From assembly GCF_005144585.1 (NCBI RefSeq), contig NZ_SSMQ01000088.1, forward strand, positions 1-48,711: a stretch of DNA of 48,711 bases. The letters run 5' to 3'. Numbering within the stretch: the first letter of the stretch is position 1; every line of letters begins with the position of its first letter. Positions 27,019 through 36,213 of this stretch are shown in pieces. The stretch is from Polyangium fumosum. Lineage in GTDB: Bacteria; Myxococcota_A; Polyangia; Polyangiales; Polyangiaceae. Made by a program: the position numbers and the translations under genes. Below the pieces are notes generated by a model that ran no database searches, was not told the origin of the DNA, and worked only from the letters and a program-made list of their open reading frames with translations.

Positions 27019-28005
27019 ATGCGTGCCGTCGTCATTCGCTCTCCCGGGGGACCCGAGGTCCTCGAGCTCCGCGACCTGCCCGATCCCGAGCCGCCCTTCG
27101 GCCACGTCCGCGTCCGCGTCCACCTCGCCGGCGTCAACCGCGCCGACCTCCTCCAGCGCGCCGGCTTCTACCCTGCCCCGCCCGGCGTCCCTGCCGACAT
27201 CCCCGGCCTCGAATATGTCGGCACCGTCGACGCCGTCGGCCCCGGCGTCACGCGGTATGCGGGCGGCGAGCGCGTCTATGGCATCGTCGCGGGCGGCGCG
27301 TATGCCGACCGCCTCGTCGCGCACGAGCGCGAGGTCGTCCCTGCGCCCGCGAACCTCTCCGACGCGGACGCCGCGGCCGTGCCCGAGGCGTTTCTCACCG
27401 CGCTCGACGCGCTCGTCGTGCGTGGCCGCCTCGTGGCCGGCGAGCGGGTCCTCGTGCATGCGGCGGGCAGCGGCGTCGGCACGGCGGGCGTGCAGATCGC
27501 CCACGCGCTCGGCTGCTTCGTGATCGGCACGAGCCGCACCGCGGACAAACTCGATCGATGCCGCGAGCTTGGCCTCGACGAGGGGATCGTCGCGCCGGGT
27601 GGCGTGTTCGCGGCCGAGGTCCTCGCGCGGACGGGCGGGGCCGGCGTGGATGTCGTGCTCGACCTCGTGGGCGGCGCCTACGTCCCGGAGACGATCGCCG
27701 CGGCTGCGAAAAGGGCCCGCATCGTGCTCGTGGGCCTGACGGCGGGGGCGAGCGCGCAGGTCCCGCTCGGCGTGATCTTGCAAAAGCGGCTGGAGGTCAT
27801 CGGCACGGTGCTCCGGTCGCGGCCGATCGAGGAGAAAATCGAGGCGGCGAAGCTGCTCGATCGCACACTGGGACCGTGGCTCTCGCGGGGCATCGTGCGG
27901 CCCGTCGTCGATCGCGTGTTTCCGCTCGCGGAGGCGGCCGAGGCGCACCGCTACGTCGCGTCGAACGTCTCGTTCGGCAAGGTCCTGCTCGACGCGCGGA
28001 CTTGA
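27019..28005 (+). CDS. Zinc-free quinone oxidoreductase (MDR superfamily)
   Basis: A 328-residue NADPH-dependent oxidoreductase of the QOR/PIG3 group. Motifs: LAGVNRADLLQRAGFYPAPP, the NADPH-binding HAAGSGVGTAGVQIA (about 147-161), and a C-terminal RSRPIEEK loop. The zinc-ligand cysteines of alcohol dehydrogenases are absent, as expected. It reduces quinones or enones with NADPH. The start is ATG 27019, where homology begins. Its TGA stop (28003-28005) directly abuts the stop of the convergent TonB-receptor gene, with no spacer between them. Confidence 0.9.
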   Translation: MRAVVIRSPGGPEVLELRDLPDPEPPFGHVRVRVHLAGVNRADLLQRAGFYPAPPGVPADIPGLEYVGTVDAVGPGVTRYAGGERVYGIVAGGAYADRLVAHEREVVPAPANLSDADAAAVPEAFLTALDALVVRGRLVAGERVLVHAAGSGVGTAGVQIAHALGCFVIGTSRTADKLDRCRELGLDEGIVAPGGVFAAEVLARTGGAGVDVVLDLVGGAYVPETIAAAAKRARIVLVGLTAGASAQVPLGVILQKRLEVIGTVLRSRPIEEKIEAAKLLDRTLGPWLSRGIVRPVVDRVFPLAEAAEAHRYVASNVSFGKVLLDART

Positions 28006-30879
28006 TCAATACGTCCCGACGAGGTCGACCAGGAACGTCCGCCCATTCTGGGGCATCGTCCGGCTCCGGAATGTGTCCGTCACCGGCGCGAGCACGCGGC
28101 GGTCGGCGAGGTTGTAAAGCCCCACGACGTACCGGAGCCCGTACGACTTCACCTCGCCCGACACCGTCAAATCCGCCACGACCTGGGTCCCCGTCGAACT
28201 CCCGTCCACGAGCAAACGCGGCGCCTCCAGCGTCATGCGGACTCCGAGCGACGCGATCGAGGGCAACACCGGGATCACCCCGCGAAAACCCGCCAGGTGC
28301 TCCGGCACGTTTCGCACCCGCGGATCGGCGAGCGTGTCGTCGAGGTACGTCGCGCGTTGATACCCGTACGTCGCGGCGAGCATCCATCCTTTGCGCCATT
28401 CGCGCCGGATCTCGGCGTCTGCGCCGAGCACGAGCATGCCCGTCTCGCTGTTCGCGTAGGCCACCGTGGGCCTGCCCGGGATCGGCTTCGTGAAGATGAG
28501 CCCGTCGATGTGGCTGCCGTGCACGGCCACGAGCGCCGCCCAATCGTCGAGGAACCGTTGCGTGTATTCGACCTCGCCCGACCAGATCTTCTCGGCGTCG
28601 AGCGCTTGGAGGGGTTTCTCCTGGGATTGGCCGTTGTCGTTGTAGAGCTGCTCGTAAATGCTCGGCGCCCGGAACGCGCGGCCGCCCATCAGCTTGAGCG
28701 TGCCGCCTTGCACGGGCCGCGTGATGATCGCCGCCCGCGGCACGAAGACCGCGCCGAACGTGCTGTACACGTCGATGCGCAGGCCGCCGGAGAGCCGGAG
28801 CCACGGAAGCGGCGCGCCCTCCGCGAGCGCATATCCCGCGGCGAACTGGTACGGCCGCCGTTCGTCGAGGTAACGCTCCGTGGTGACGCGATTGACGTCT
28901 TCGCGGCCCTGGAGCGTCGCCTCCGGGTGCCATTGCCCCTCGCCGCCCACCGTGACGCGGAGCCGCGGCCCCGGCGAATACACGAGCCGCGCCTCGCCGC
29001 CCATCCACGTCCCCGCGAAGGACTCGATGTTGTCGAGCTCCCCGTCGAACGCATACACCCCGTCGTACGTGTAGCGGTTCGCGTGCGCGCGCACGAGCAA
29101 TTGCAACGATTGCGTCAGGCGCGGCTCGAAGCGCGCCTCCACCATCATGCGGGTATCCGCGAACGCCGTCCGGGGATTGCCGGCTTGCGTCGCGTACGCG
29201 CCCACCGGCGTCGCCTGTGTCCGGTGGTGCACGAGCCATTGCAACGTGGCCGGGCCCCAGTAGGCGCGCCCGGCCGTGCCGCCCGCCTGGAAGGCCTCGA
29301 CCCCGCGCACCCGGAGCGGCTCCGTTTGGCCGGTGATCGGCACCTCCAGATCAAAACCGTCCGATTGCGCGCCCCACCCGCTCGCCCAGATCCCCTTGTC
29401 TTGCCCCTTCCGCAGGTGAAACCCGCCGCGCCCGCGCAGGACCGCGCCGTCGTAGCTCCCGACCCCCACGTGCACGCCCGTGGGCTCCTCGCGCGAGCGC
29501 GTCACGAGGTTCACGATGCCCGAGAACGCGCCGGCGCCGTACAGCAGCGATCCCGGGCCGCGCACGATCTCGATGCGGTCCACGTCGTGCAAATCGCCCC
29601 GCCCGTCGGAGCCGATGTACGAGCTGTTCAGGAGGTTGTCATTGAGCGCCTGCCCGTCCGAGAGCACGAGCACGCGGCTACCATAATCGTTTGGCTGGCC
29701 AATCGCGCGGATCGAGGCCGACGCGTACGCCCGATCGTTCGCCATCGCGATGCCGCGCACGCCGCGCAGCGCCTCCGCGATCGTCGGGTACCCGAACGCC
29801 GCAAGCTCGCGCCGATCGATCACCGTGACCGAGCTCGGCGCGTCCTCGATCCGCTCGGCGAACCGCGACGCCGCCGTCACCTCGCGCAGCGGGACGAGGT
29901 CGAGCGTGCCGAGATCCACCTGCTCGCCCTGCCGCACCACGATGTCGCGCACCACGGGCGCGTGCCCGGGCAAACTCACGCGCACCTTCCGCGCGCCCGC
30001 GGGCACGTCGCTGAGCACCGCAGGAGAAAAGCCCGCCGCGCGCCCGTCGATGCTCACGAGCGCGCCCGGCTCCGTCGTCCCCACGACGACGGTCCCCACC
30101 GGCGGCCGCAGCGTCACGTTCACTTCGGTCGTCTCGCGCGCCACCACATTCACGGTACGCGCCGGCGCGGACGCGCCCTCGGTCGTCGCGTAAAGCTCGT
30201 GTTTGCCGGGCGACAGCGCGAGCTCGCAGGGGGCGATGCACGCGGGCTCCCCCGACTCCTGGTCGACCCGCACCGCCGCGCGCGCCGCGCCCGTCACCGT
30301 CACCTTCACCTTGCCGACGATCCGCGTGAGCGAGAGCGAGACGCGGGTCTCGCTCCCGCGCTTGGCCACGACCTCCTCGCTCGCCCTGGGCTCGTAGCCC
30401 GGAAACTCCGCGATCACGCGGTATTTGCCCTCGTTCACCGCGAGCGGGCGCGGCGCGCGGCCCCGCGAGCCGAGGTCCTTTCGATCGATGTAAATCGTGG
30501 CGCCGGGCGGATCCGTCACGACGTCGAGGACCGCCACGTTCGGCGCGAGGCGCGTGATGGCCGATTTCGAGGCCTCGATCGCCGCAGGCTCCGTCTCCCC
30601 GGCGAGGGCGTCGACGTAATAACGGTGCGCGTCGGGCCATTGCCGGAGCTGCTCGAACGAACGCGCGATGTTGAATACCACGCGCCGGTTCGGGACGAGC
30701 CGGTTCGACAGCAAAAAATGCTCGAGCGCGCTCGTGTACTCGCCCTTCTGGTAATCGGCGGCGCCGAGCTGGAAATGGAGCTCGGCCTCGTCCGCGAGCC
30801 CGTCGGCCGAGGCGCGCGGCGCGCCAAGGAACACGAGCGCGGCGGCGAGAACGGGGCCGAGGACACGAGAAGACCTCAT
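28006..30879 (-). CDS. TonB-dependent receptor with N-terminal TPR and PEGA domains
   Basis: About 957 residues. The order is: signal peptide (ending PRASA); TPR-like helices (about 30-110, HFQLGAADYQKGEYTSALEHF); two or three PEGA-type beta domains (about 110-330, with TDPPGATIYIDRKDLG and TTEPGALVSIDGRAAG); a TonB plug (about 340-470, with ERIEDAPSSVTVIDRREL and VDRIEIVRGPGSLLYGAGAF); then a 22-strand-type barrel ending in Tyr. A plain receptor lacks the first 330 residues; the fusion suggests that substrate sensing or peptidoglycan anchoring is built in. The start could be GTG 30888 or ATG 30879. It follows the kinase gene after a few bases, so they form an operon. The ligand is unknown; the divergent mannosidase suggests glycans. 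Confidence 0.85.
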   Translation of the reverse strand: MRSSRVLGPVLAAALVFLGAPRASADGLADEAELHFQLGAADYQKGEYTSALEHFLLSNRLVPNRRVVFNIARSFEQLRQWPDAHRYYVDALAGETEPAAIEASKSAITRLAPNVAVLDVVTDPPGATIYIDRKDLGSRGRAPRPLAVNEGKYRVIAEFPGYEPRASEEVVAKRGSETRVSLSLTRIVGKVKVTVTGAARAAVRVDQESGEPACIAPCELALSPGKHELYATTEGASAPARTVNVVARETTEVNVTLRPPVGTVVVGTTEPGALVSIDGRAAGFSPAVLSDVPAGARKVRVSLPGHAPVVRDIVVRQGEQVDLGTLDLVPLREVTAASRFAERIEDAPSSVTVIDRRELAAFGYPTIAEALRGVRGIAMANDRAYASASIRAIGQPNDYGSRVLVLSDGQALNDNLLNSSYIGSDGRGDLHDVDRIEIVRGPGSLLYGAGAFSGIVNLVTRSREEPTGVHVGVGSYDGAVLRGRGGFHLRKGQDKGIWASGWGAQSDGFDLEVPITGQTEPLRVRGVEAFQAGGTAGRAYWGPATLQWLVHHRTQATPVGAYATQAGNPRTAFADTRMMVEARFEPRLTQSLQLLVRAHANRYTYDGVYAFDGELDNIESFAGTWMGGEARLVYSPGPRLRVTVGGEGQWHPEATLQGREDVNRVTTERYLDERRPYQFAAGYALAEGAPLPWLRLSGGLRIDVYSTFGAVFVPRAAIITRPVQGGTLKLMGGRAFRAPSIYEQLYNDNGQSQEKPLQALDAEKIWSGEVEYTQRFLDDWAALVAVHGSHIDGLIFTKPIPGRPTVAYANSETGMLVLGADAEIRREWRKGWMLAATYGYQRATYLDDTLADPRVRNVPEHLAGFRGVIPVLPSIASLGVRMTLEAPRLLVDGSSTGTQVVADLTVSGEVKSYGLRYVVGLYNLADRRVLAPVTDTFRSRTMPQNGRTFLVDLVGTY

Positions 30880-30891
30880 CAGGGACACACG

Positions 30892-32457
30892 TCACCGACC
30901 CAGGTAAATGTCGCTCTTGCCCGTGGGCTTCGGCGCGGCGGATCCGCGCGACGAGGCGCGGGGCCAGGGCGCGAGGCCTCGGGCGGAGCCACTCGCGCTC
31001 GCGGCGACCGGCGCGGCGCTCGGCGCGGCCGGCACCTCGGCCTCGGCCGACGCGCGCGCCGGCGCCGTCGTCGCCGGAGGCTCCACGACCGGCGTATTCG
31101 TGGGCGTCATCCCGGGCGCCGTTTGTCCCGGATTGGTTTGTCCGGCGGGGGTCTGTCCGGCCCCCTCCGGCGCCCGCAGCCCCACGAACGCGACGCTCCC
31201 GCCCACGACGAGCGCGAGCGCCGCCATGACGACGAAGGGCAGCGCGCCCGAGCGGCGCTTCGGCGGCGTCGCTTGCGTGACCGCCGCGAACGCCGACGAA
31301 GGCGCGCCGATCTGCATGGCCGCGGGCGTCTCGGCCGAGATGCCGAGCGCCGCGCCCGACCAGCGCGTCGTCGGGGGATCCACCATCGCGTACGGGCCGC
31401 TTGCAGCCGGGGCCCCGGGCGCTTGGGAGCGAAGCTCGGTGGGTCCGGGCGGAGCTCCCCCACGGGAAGGCGTCTCGGAGAACGTCTGCGGCCCGCTCGG
31501 CGGGCGCGGCAGGGCCGAGAGGCGCGCGCGCTCGGGCTCGGGCAGCGGCACCAGCATTCGCTCGTGGATCCCGGCGTTCGCCTCGCCCGGCGGCAGCAGC
31601 GCGACGAGCGCCGCGTGCATCTCGGCGGCGCTCTGGAAACGCGCGCTCGGATCTAGATCGAGGGCGCGATGCACGACCGCCGCCACCGCGGGCGGCACCC
31701 ACGGCGCGAGCCGCTCCACGCGCTCGGCCGGCTCCGTGCAGATCGCGATGATCAGATCGCCGAGCGCGCCGCTGTCCCGGTGCGGCGTCACGCCCGTGAG
31801 GGCCTGGTAGAGCACCACGCCGAGCGACCACAGATCCGCGCGGCCGTCGATGTGCTTGTGCCCGCGCGCCTGCTCCGGCGCCATGTAAAGCGGCGAGCCG
31901 AGCATGCTGCCGGTCTGCGTCAAGCTCGTCAGTTCACCGGCCTGCGCCATGCTCTCCGGATCGGGGGCGAGCTTCGCGATGCCGAAATCCAGGATCTTGA
32001 CCGTGCGCTCGCCGGGCTGCGGGCCGCGGGTGAGGAACAGGTTCGCCGGCTTCACGTCGCGGTGCACGATGCCCTGCGCGTGCGCGACCTCGAGCCCGCG
32101 ACAGGCCTGGGCCACGATCCGCACCGCGAGATCGGGGTGGACCGGCCCGAGGCGCTTGAAGACGGCCCGCACGTCCTCGCCTTCGAGCACCTCCATCACG
32201 AGGAAGGGCAGGCCCTCGTCGCCGTCGCGCCCGGCGTCGATCGCGCGCACCACGTGGGGCGTGTCGAGGGCCCGCGCCGCGCGCACCTCGCGTTCGAAGC
32301 GCGAGAGCAAGAGCTCGTTCCGCGCGACCTCCGCGGTCACGACCTTCACCGCGACCCGCGCGCCGCCTTGCGAATCGGTGGCCTCGTAGACGGCGCCCAT
32401 TCCGCCAGCGCCGAGCCTGCGTTCGATCCGATATCGGCCGCCGATGAGGTCCTTCAT
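30892..32457 (-). CDS. Membrane-anchored Ser/Thr protein kinase
   Basis: About 521 residues. Intact kinase motifs: GAGGMGAVYEA, K38, HRDVKPAN (D134), DFG (D157), GSPLYMAPEQ. A Pro/Ala-rich linker of about 150 residues follows, then one transmembrane helix (ALPFVVMAALALVVGGSVAFVG), then a low-complexity extracytoplasmic tail rich in Ala, Pro and Gly ending KSDIYLGR. ATG 32457 is chosen because GGRYRIERRLG follows at the usual distance. It is the first gene of an operon with the TonB-dependent receptor and is divergent from the GH92 gene 88 bp away. It may modulate uptake of the receptor's ligand, but this is inference from position. Confidence 0.92.
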   Translation of the reverse strand: MKDLIGGRYRIERRLGAGGMGAVYEATDSQGGARVAVKVVTAEVARNELLLSRFEREVRAARALDTPHVVRAIDAGRDGDEGLPFLVMEVLEGEDVRAVFKRLGPVHPDLAVRIVAQACRGLEVAHAQGIVHRDVKPANLFLTRGPQPGERTVKILDFGIAKLAPDPESMAQAGELTSLTQTGSMLGSPLYMAPEQARGHKHIDGRADLWSLGVVLYQALTGVTPHRDSGALGDLIIAICTEPAERVERLAPWVPPAVAAVVHRALDLDPSARFQSAAEMHAALVALLPPGEANAGIHERMLVPLPEPERARLSALPRPPSGPQTFSETPSRGGAPPGPTELRSQAPGAPAASGPYAMVDPPTTRWSGAALGISAETPAAMQIGAPSSAFAAVTQATPPKRRSGALPFVVMAALALVVGGSVAFVGLRAPEGAGQTPAGQTNPGQTAPGMTPTNTPVVEPPATTAPARASAEAEVPAAPSAAPVAASASGSARGLAPWPRASSRGSAAPKPTGKSDIYLGR

Positions 32458-32545
32458 GCCGAGCGCGGAATCCACGCTAAGGGATCTCGCGCGTCGTCGC
32501 AAGGCTCGGGTTGACGCCCCCGGCTCCTTCGTGTTCGCATCGCGT

Positions 32546-34873
32546 ATGCGCCCTCGCCTCGATCGCCCCCTCGCGCCCCTCCTCTTGCTCGGCGTGACGC
32601 ACGTCCTCGGCGGAACGGCGTGCACCCTCGATCCACAGGAGGTCCCCACGGCGCAGCCCACGCGCGTCGAGGATCCGCTGATCTACGCCGATCCGCGCGT
32701 CGGCAGCGGCGGGTTCGGCTTCGCGAATGGGAGCGCCTTCCCGGGCGCGGCGGCGCCGTTCGGGCTCGCGAAGGTCGGCCCCGATACCCGAGGCCCCTAC
32801 GATACCATCAATTTTTTGCATTATTCCGGTTACTGGGCCGGCGACGACCAGGTCCGGGCGTTTTCGCACCTACACCTGCACGGCACGGGCGCGACCGATT
32901 ACGGCGTCCTCGGGGTGATGCCGATCGACGCCTTCGAGGCGTCGCGCTTCTTGGCGCCCGGCTACGAATCCCACTTCGACAAGGCGACGGAGACGGCCTC
33001 GCCCGGGTATTACGCGGTCACCCTCGATCGGGGCACGATCCGCAGCGAGCTCACGGCGACGCGGCACGCGGCGCACCACCGCCACGGCTATCCCGCGGGC
33101 ACGAAGGAAGGGCACGTCGTCTTTGATCTCGACCATCACCTGAGCGGGGGCGAGGTCACGCAGGCCGAGTTCACGCTCGAGCCCGAGGCGCGACGTATCC
33201 GGGGCAAACTGCACCACGTGGGCGGGATGTCGGGCGGGTTCGGGGGGTATGACGTCTTCTTCGACGCCCGGACGCGCGCGCCGTGGAAAGCGGCCGAGGT
33301 CTGGTCGAACGGCGACGCGCCCGCGGAGGGGACGTCGGGCAGCGGCACGAAGGTCGGCTTCGCGCTCTCGTTCGACCTCGGCGCGGACGGGGCCGTCGAA
33401 TTGAAGGTCGGGCTCTCGTTCGTCTCGCTGGAGAACGCCACGAAAAACCTCGAAGCCGAGATCCCGGACTGGGATTTCGACGGCACGCGGGCGAAGACGG
33501 CCGCGGCCTGGGGAGACCTCCTCGGCCGGATGAAGCTCTGGGGCGGCACCGAGACCGAGCGGCGTATTTTTTATTCGTCGCTCTACCGCGCGTTCCTCAT
33601 GCCCACCGCGTCGAGCGACGTCGACGGAAAGTACCTCTACGGCGGCGAGGAGCGCACCGCGGAAGGTTTTTCCTTCCTGACCGACCAATCGCTGTGGGAC
33701 ACCTACCGCACGGTGACCCCCTTGTATTCGCTCGTCGCGCCCGAGGCCGCGCGCGACACCGTCCGATCGCTGCACGCGATGGCCGAGATCTCCGGCTTCT
33801 TCCCGAAGTGGCCCATCGCCACCGGGGAGGCGGGCACGATGATCGGGGCCAGCGCCGACGTGGTGCTCGCCGACAGCTACCTCAAGGGCGTCACGGATTT
33901 CGACGCCGAGGGCGCCTATACCATCGCGCGGCGGGCCGCGGTGGATTCGGTCGAGCCGCCCGGCGGGCGTGGCGGGCGCGGGGACGTCGTGCCGTACATG
34001 GAGTACGGCTACGTGCCGTCGAGCGTCGGCCGCTCGGTCTCGCACACGCTCGAATACGCGCACGACGACCTCGCGCTCGGCCTCCTCGCGAAGGCGCTCG
34101 GCAAGGCGGACGACGCGGCCATGTTCGCCGAGCGCGCGAACAACCACAGAAACCTCTTCGACCCCGTGACGGGCTTCCTCCGCGCCAAGGACGAGGGCGG
34201 GACCTTCGTCGAGAGCCCGTACAACCCGTACTCCATCTCGGACCATTACGCCGAGGCGAACGGCTGGCACAGCCTGTGGGCGCAGCACGACATCCCCGGG
34301 ATCGCCGAGCTGCTCGGCGGGCAAGCGCCGTTCGTGGAGAAGCTCCAGCGCTTCTTCGAAGAATCCGTCGCCGACCTCGAAGAGCGCCCCATCGAGGACA
34401 ACTTCGCGTCGGCGGCGCCGCGCAATGCCTACTGGCACGGAAACGAGCCGGACATCCACGCGGCCTACGGCTTCGCGCAGGTCGGCCGCGCGGACCTCAC
34501 GCAGAAATACGTCCGCTGGGTGGCGCGCGCCCATTACACCGATCAACCCGGCGGCCTCGCCGGCAACGACGACGGCGGCACCCTCTCCTCTTGGTACCTC
34601 TTCACCGCCGCCGGCTTCTACCCGATCCCCGGCACCGATCGGTACATCCTCGGCGCGCCCTTCTTCCCCCGCATGGAGATCGCCGTGAAGGCCGGCACGA
34701 TCGTCATCGAGGCCCCCGCCGTCTCGGCCGAGAACATCTACGTGCAGGCCGTCACCTGGAACGGAAAGGCCCTCGACCAACCCGAAATCCTCCACGGCGA
34801 CCTCGCCCAGGGCGGCACCCTCCGCTTCGAGATGGGCCCCGCCCCCGGCCCCTTCGGCGTCACCACCCCCTGA
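32546..34873 (+). CDS. GH92 alpha-mannosidase, exported lipoprotein
   Basis: About 775 residues. The lipoprotein signal ends LGGTAC. The two-domain GH92 layout is complete: N-terminal beta-sandwich (VDPRVGS-like start, FSHLHLHGTG, GYYAVTL) and (alpha/alpha)6 barrel from about 330, with WDTYRTVTPLYSL, FPKWPIATGE, HGNEPDIHAAY and AGNDDGGTLSSWY. In the family a Glu of the HxNEP segment and an Asp of GNDD carry out an inverting, calcium-dependent removal of alpha-linked mannose. Lipid anchoring would place it on the outer surface or in the periplasm. ATG 32546 opens the signal. It diverges from a kinase/TonB-receptor operon, which suggests joint use of mannose-containing glycans. Confidence 0.93.
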   Translation: MRPRLDRPLAPLLLLGVTHVLGGTACTLDPQEVPTAQPTRVEDPLIYADPRVGSGGFGFANGSAFPGAAAPFGLAKVGPDTRGPYDTINFLHYSGYWAGDDQVRAFSHLHLHGTGATDYGVLGVMPIDAFEASRFLAPGYESHFDKATETASPGYYAVTLDRGTIRSELTATRHAAHHRHGYPAGTKEGHVVFDLDHHLSGGEVTQAEFTLEPEARRIRGKLHHVGGMSGGFGGYDVFFDARTRAPWKAAEVWSNGDAPAEGTSGSGTKVGFALSFDLGADGAVELKVGLSFVSLENATKNLEAEIPDWDFDGTRAKTAAAWGDLLGRMKLWGGTETERRIFYSSLYRAFLMPTASSDVDGKYLYGGEERTAEGFSFLTDQSLWDTYRTVTPLYSLVAPEAARDTVRSLHAMAEISGFFPKWPIATGEAGTMIGASADVVLADSYLKGVTDFDAEGAYTIARRAAVDSVEPPGGRGGRGDVVPYMEYGYVPSSVGRSVSHTLEYAHDDLALGLLAKALGKADDAAMFAERANNHRNLFDPVTGFLRAKDEGGTFVESPYNPYSISDHYAEANGWHSLWAQHDIPGIAELLGGQAPFVEKLQRFFEESVADLEERPIEDNFASAAPRNAYWHGNEPDIHAAYGFAQVGRADLTQKYVRWVARAHYTDQPGGLAGNDDGGTLSSWYLFTAAGFYPIPGTDRYILGAPFFPRMEIAVKAGTIVIEAPAVSAENIYVQAVTWNGKALDQPEILHGDLAQGGTLRFEMGPAPGPFGVTTP

Positions 34874-34888
34874 CAAACCATTTTTACC

Positions 34889-35914
34889 ATGAGCGCTCCC
34901 CTCCCCTCCGTCTCGCCGCGGCACGTGCTCGCCGCGGCGAAGAGGCTCGCCCTGAGCGGCCTCATTCGAACCACGCCGCTCGATCCGAGCCTGCCGCTCT
35001 CGGCCACGATCCCGGCCGACGTCTTCCACAAGCTCGAGCTCTCCCAGCCCACCGGATCGTTCAAGGTGCGCGGCGCGGCGAACAAGCTCCTGCGACTGCG
35101 CGACGAGGAGCAGGAGGTCTTTCGGCGCGGGTTCGTGGCCGCATCCGCAGGCAATCACGGCCTCGGCGTCGCGCACGCCGCCGCCGCGCTCGCCGCGCGC
35201 GCGACGCTCGTCGTGCCCCGCACGGTTTCTCCGGCCAAGCTCGAATCGCTCTGGCGGTATCCCGTCGAGCTCATCGTCTCCGTGGGCAACTACGACGTCG
35301 CGGAGGCCGACGGCCGGCGCATCGAGGCCGAGCGGGGGCTCACGTTCGTCTCGCCTTACAACGACGCCGACGTCATCGCCGGCGCGGGCACGGTCGGGAT
35401 CGAGATCCTCGCCGATCTCCCCGACGTGGATCTCGTCCTCGTCCCGGTCGGCGGCGGCGGGCTCGCCGCGGGCATCGCGCTCTACGTGAAATCGATCGCG
35501 CCTCGCACCCGTGTCATCGGCGTACAAAGCGAGGCCTCGCCCGCCATGCACAAAAGCCTCGCCGCGGGCCGCATCACCGAGGCCGCGGAGCTGCCGAGCC
35601 TCGCGGACGGTTTGTCGGGCAATATCGAGGCCGGCTCGATCACGTTCGACCTCTGCCAGCGCTTCCTCGACGACATGGTCCTCGTCACGGAGGCCGAGGT
35701 CGCCGAGGCGATGCGCCATTTCCTGCGCGAGGAGCGCCTCGTCGTCGAGGGATCGGCCGCCGTGGGCGCGGCCGCGCTGCTCGCCGGGAAGATCGATCTC
35801 GCGCGGACCGGTGTGGCGCGGCCGAAGGTTGTGAATGTCGTTACCGGACGCAACGTATCGGAAGCAACGCTCCGGGGCATTCTTGCAGTAGCGAAAGAGC
35901 AATCGGGCGCATGA
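34889..35914 (+). CDS. Threonine-dehydratase/serine-racemase-like PLP enzyme
   Basis: A 341-residue fold-type II PLP enzyme. PLP Lys59 lies in GSFKVRGAANK, followed by ASAGNHGLGVAHAAA, a glycine loop VPVGGGGLAAG, and SAAVGAAALLAGK. It lacks the C-terminal ACT regulatory domain, so it corresponds to the short catabolic threonine/serine dehydratase or serine racemase type, making 2-oxobutyrate or pyruvate plus ammonia. It starts 16 bp after the GH92 gene stop and is probably co-transcribed with it, though no metabolic link is evident. The 300 bp after it mark the change to AT-richer DNA. Confidence 0.88.
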   Translation: MSAPLPSVSPRHVLAAAKRLALSGLIRTTPLDPSLPLSATIPADVFHKLELSQPTGSFKVRGAANKLLRLRDEEQEVFRRGFVAASAGNHGLGVAHAAAALAARATLVVPRTVSPAKLESLWRYPVELIVSVGNYDVAEADGRRIEAERGLTFVSPYNDADVIAGAGTVGIEILADLPDVDLVLVPVGGGGLAAGIALYVKSIAPRTRVIGVQSEASPAMHKSLAAGRITEAAELPSLADGLSGNIEAGSITFDLCQRFLDDMVLVTEAEVAEAMRHFLREERLVVEGSAAVGAAALLAGKIDLARTGVARPKVVNVVTGRNVSEATLRGILAVAKEQSGA

Positions 35915-36213
35915 GGCTCGGTTTCCCGCCACAGGACCCTCCCTCCGCGTCGGACCGGTACACTTGGGCCTCCTGCGACGCCTGCGCACATCGGCCCGCC
36001 CCTGTGCTTGGCACACGAACACACTCCAAGGCCTTGAGGTCACGAGCGCCGGATGGGGTTGGCTGATGCCAGGGGCGATGCGTGCTAGGCCAGCCCTCGC
36101 AAGCGTGGTACAGAAGATCGGAAGGAGCCCCGATCCGGTATAGTTCGCCCGCGCGAGTGGGTTGCGAACGGAAGGACGTCGCGGTAGCGTTCAGAGAGTA
36201 GAAGGTGAAAAGC
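35915..36213. other. Gene-free junction before the ParA cassette
   Basis: About 300 bp with no credible ORF. A 6-bp dyad GATCGG (36116-36121) / CCGATC (36130-36135) and a weak promoter-like pair TTGCGA and TAGCGT with a 17-bp spacer (about 36160-36190) are seen. The right end carries AGAAGGTG ahead of the ParA start. No tRNA, integrase or flanking direct repeat is recognisable, so the left boundary of the cassette is not defined. Confidence 0.4.

Noticed and set aside
32870-36043. A 1057-codon minus-strand open frame opposite the GH92 and dehydratase genes
   Set aside because: The plus-strand genes have complete family motifs across the same stretch; the minus frame is Arg/Gly/Val/Asp-rich shadow sequence.
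36116-36135. A parS-like site before the ParA gene
   Set aside because: A single 6-bp dyad GATCGG/CCGATC with an 8-bp centre does not match the parS consensus and is not repeated.
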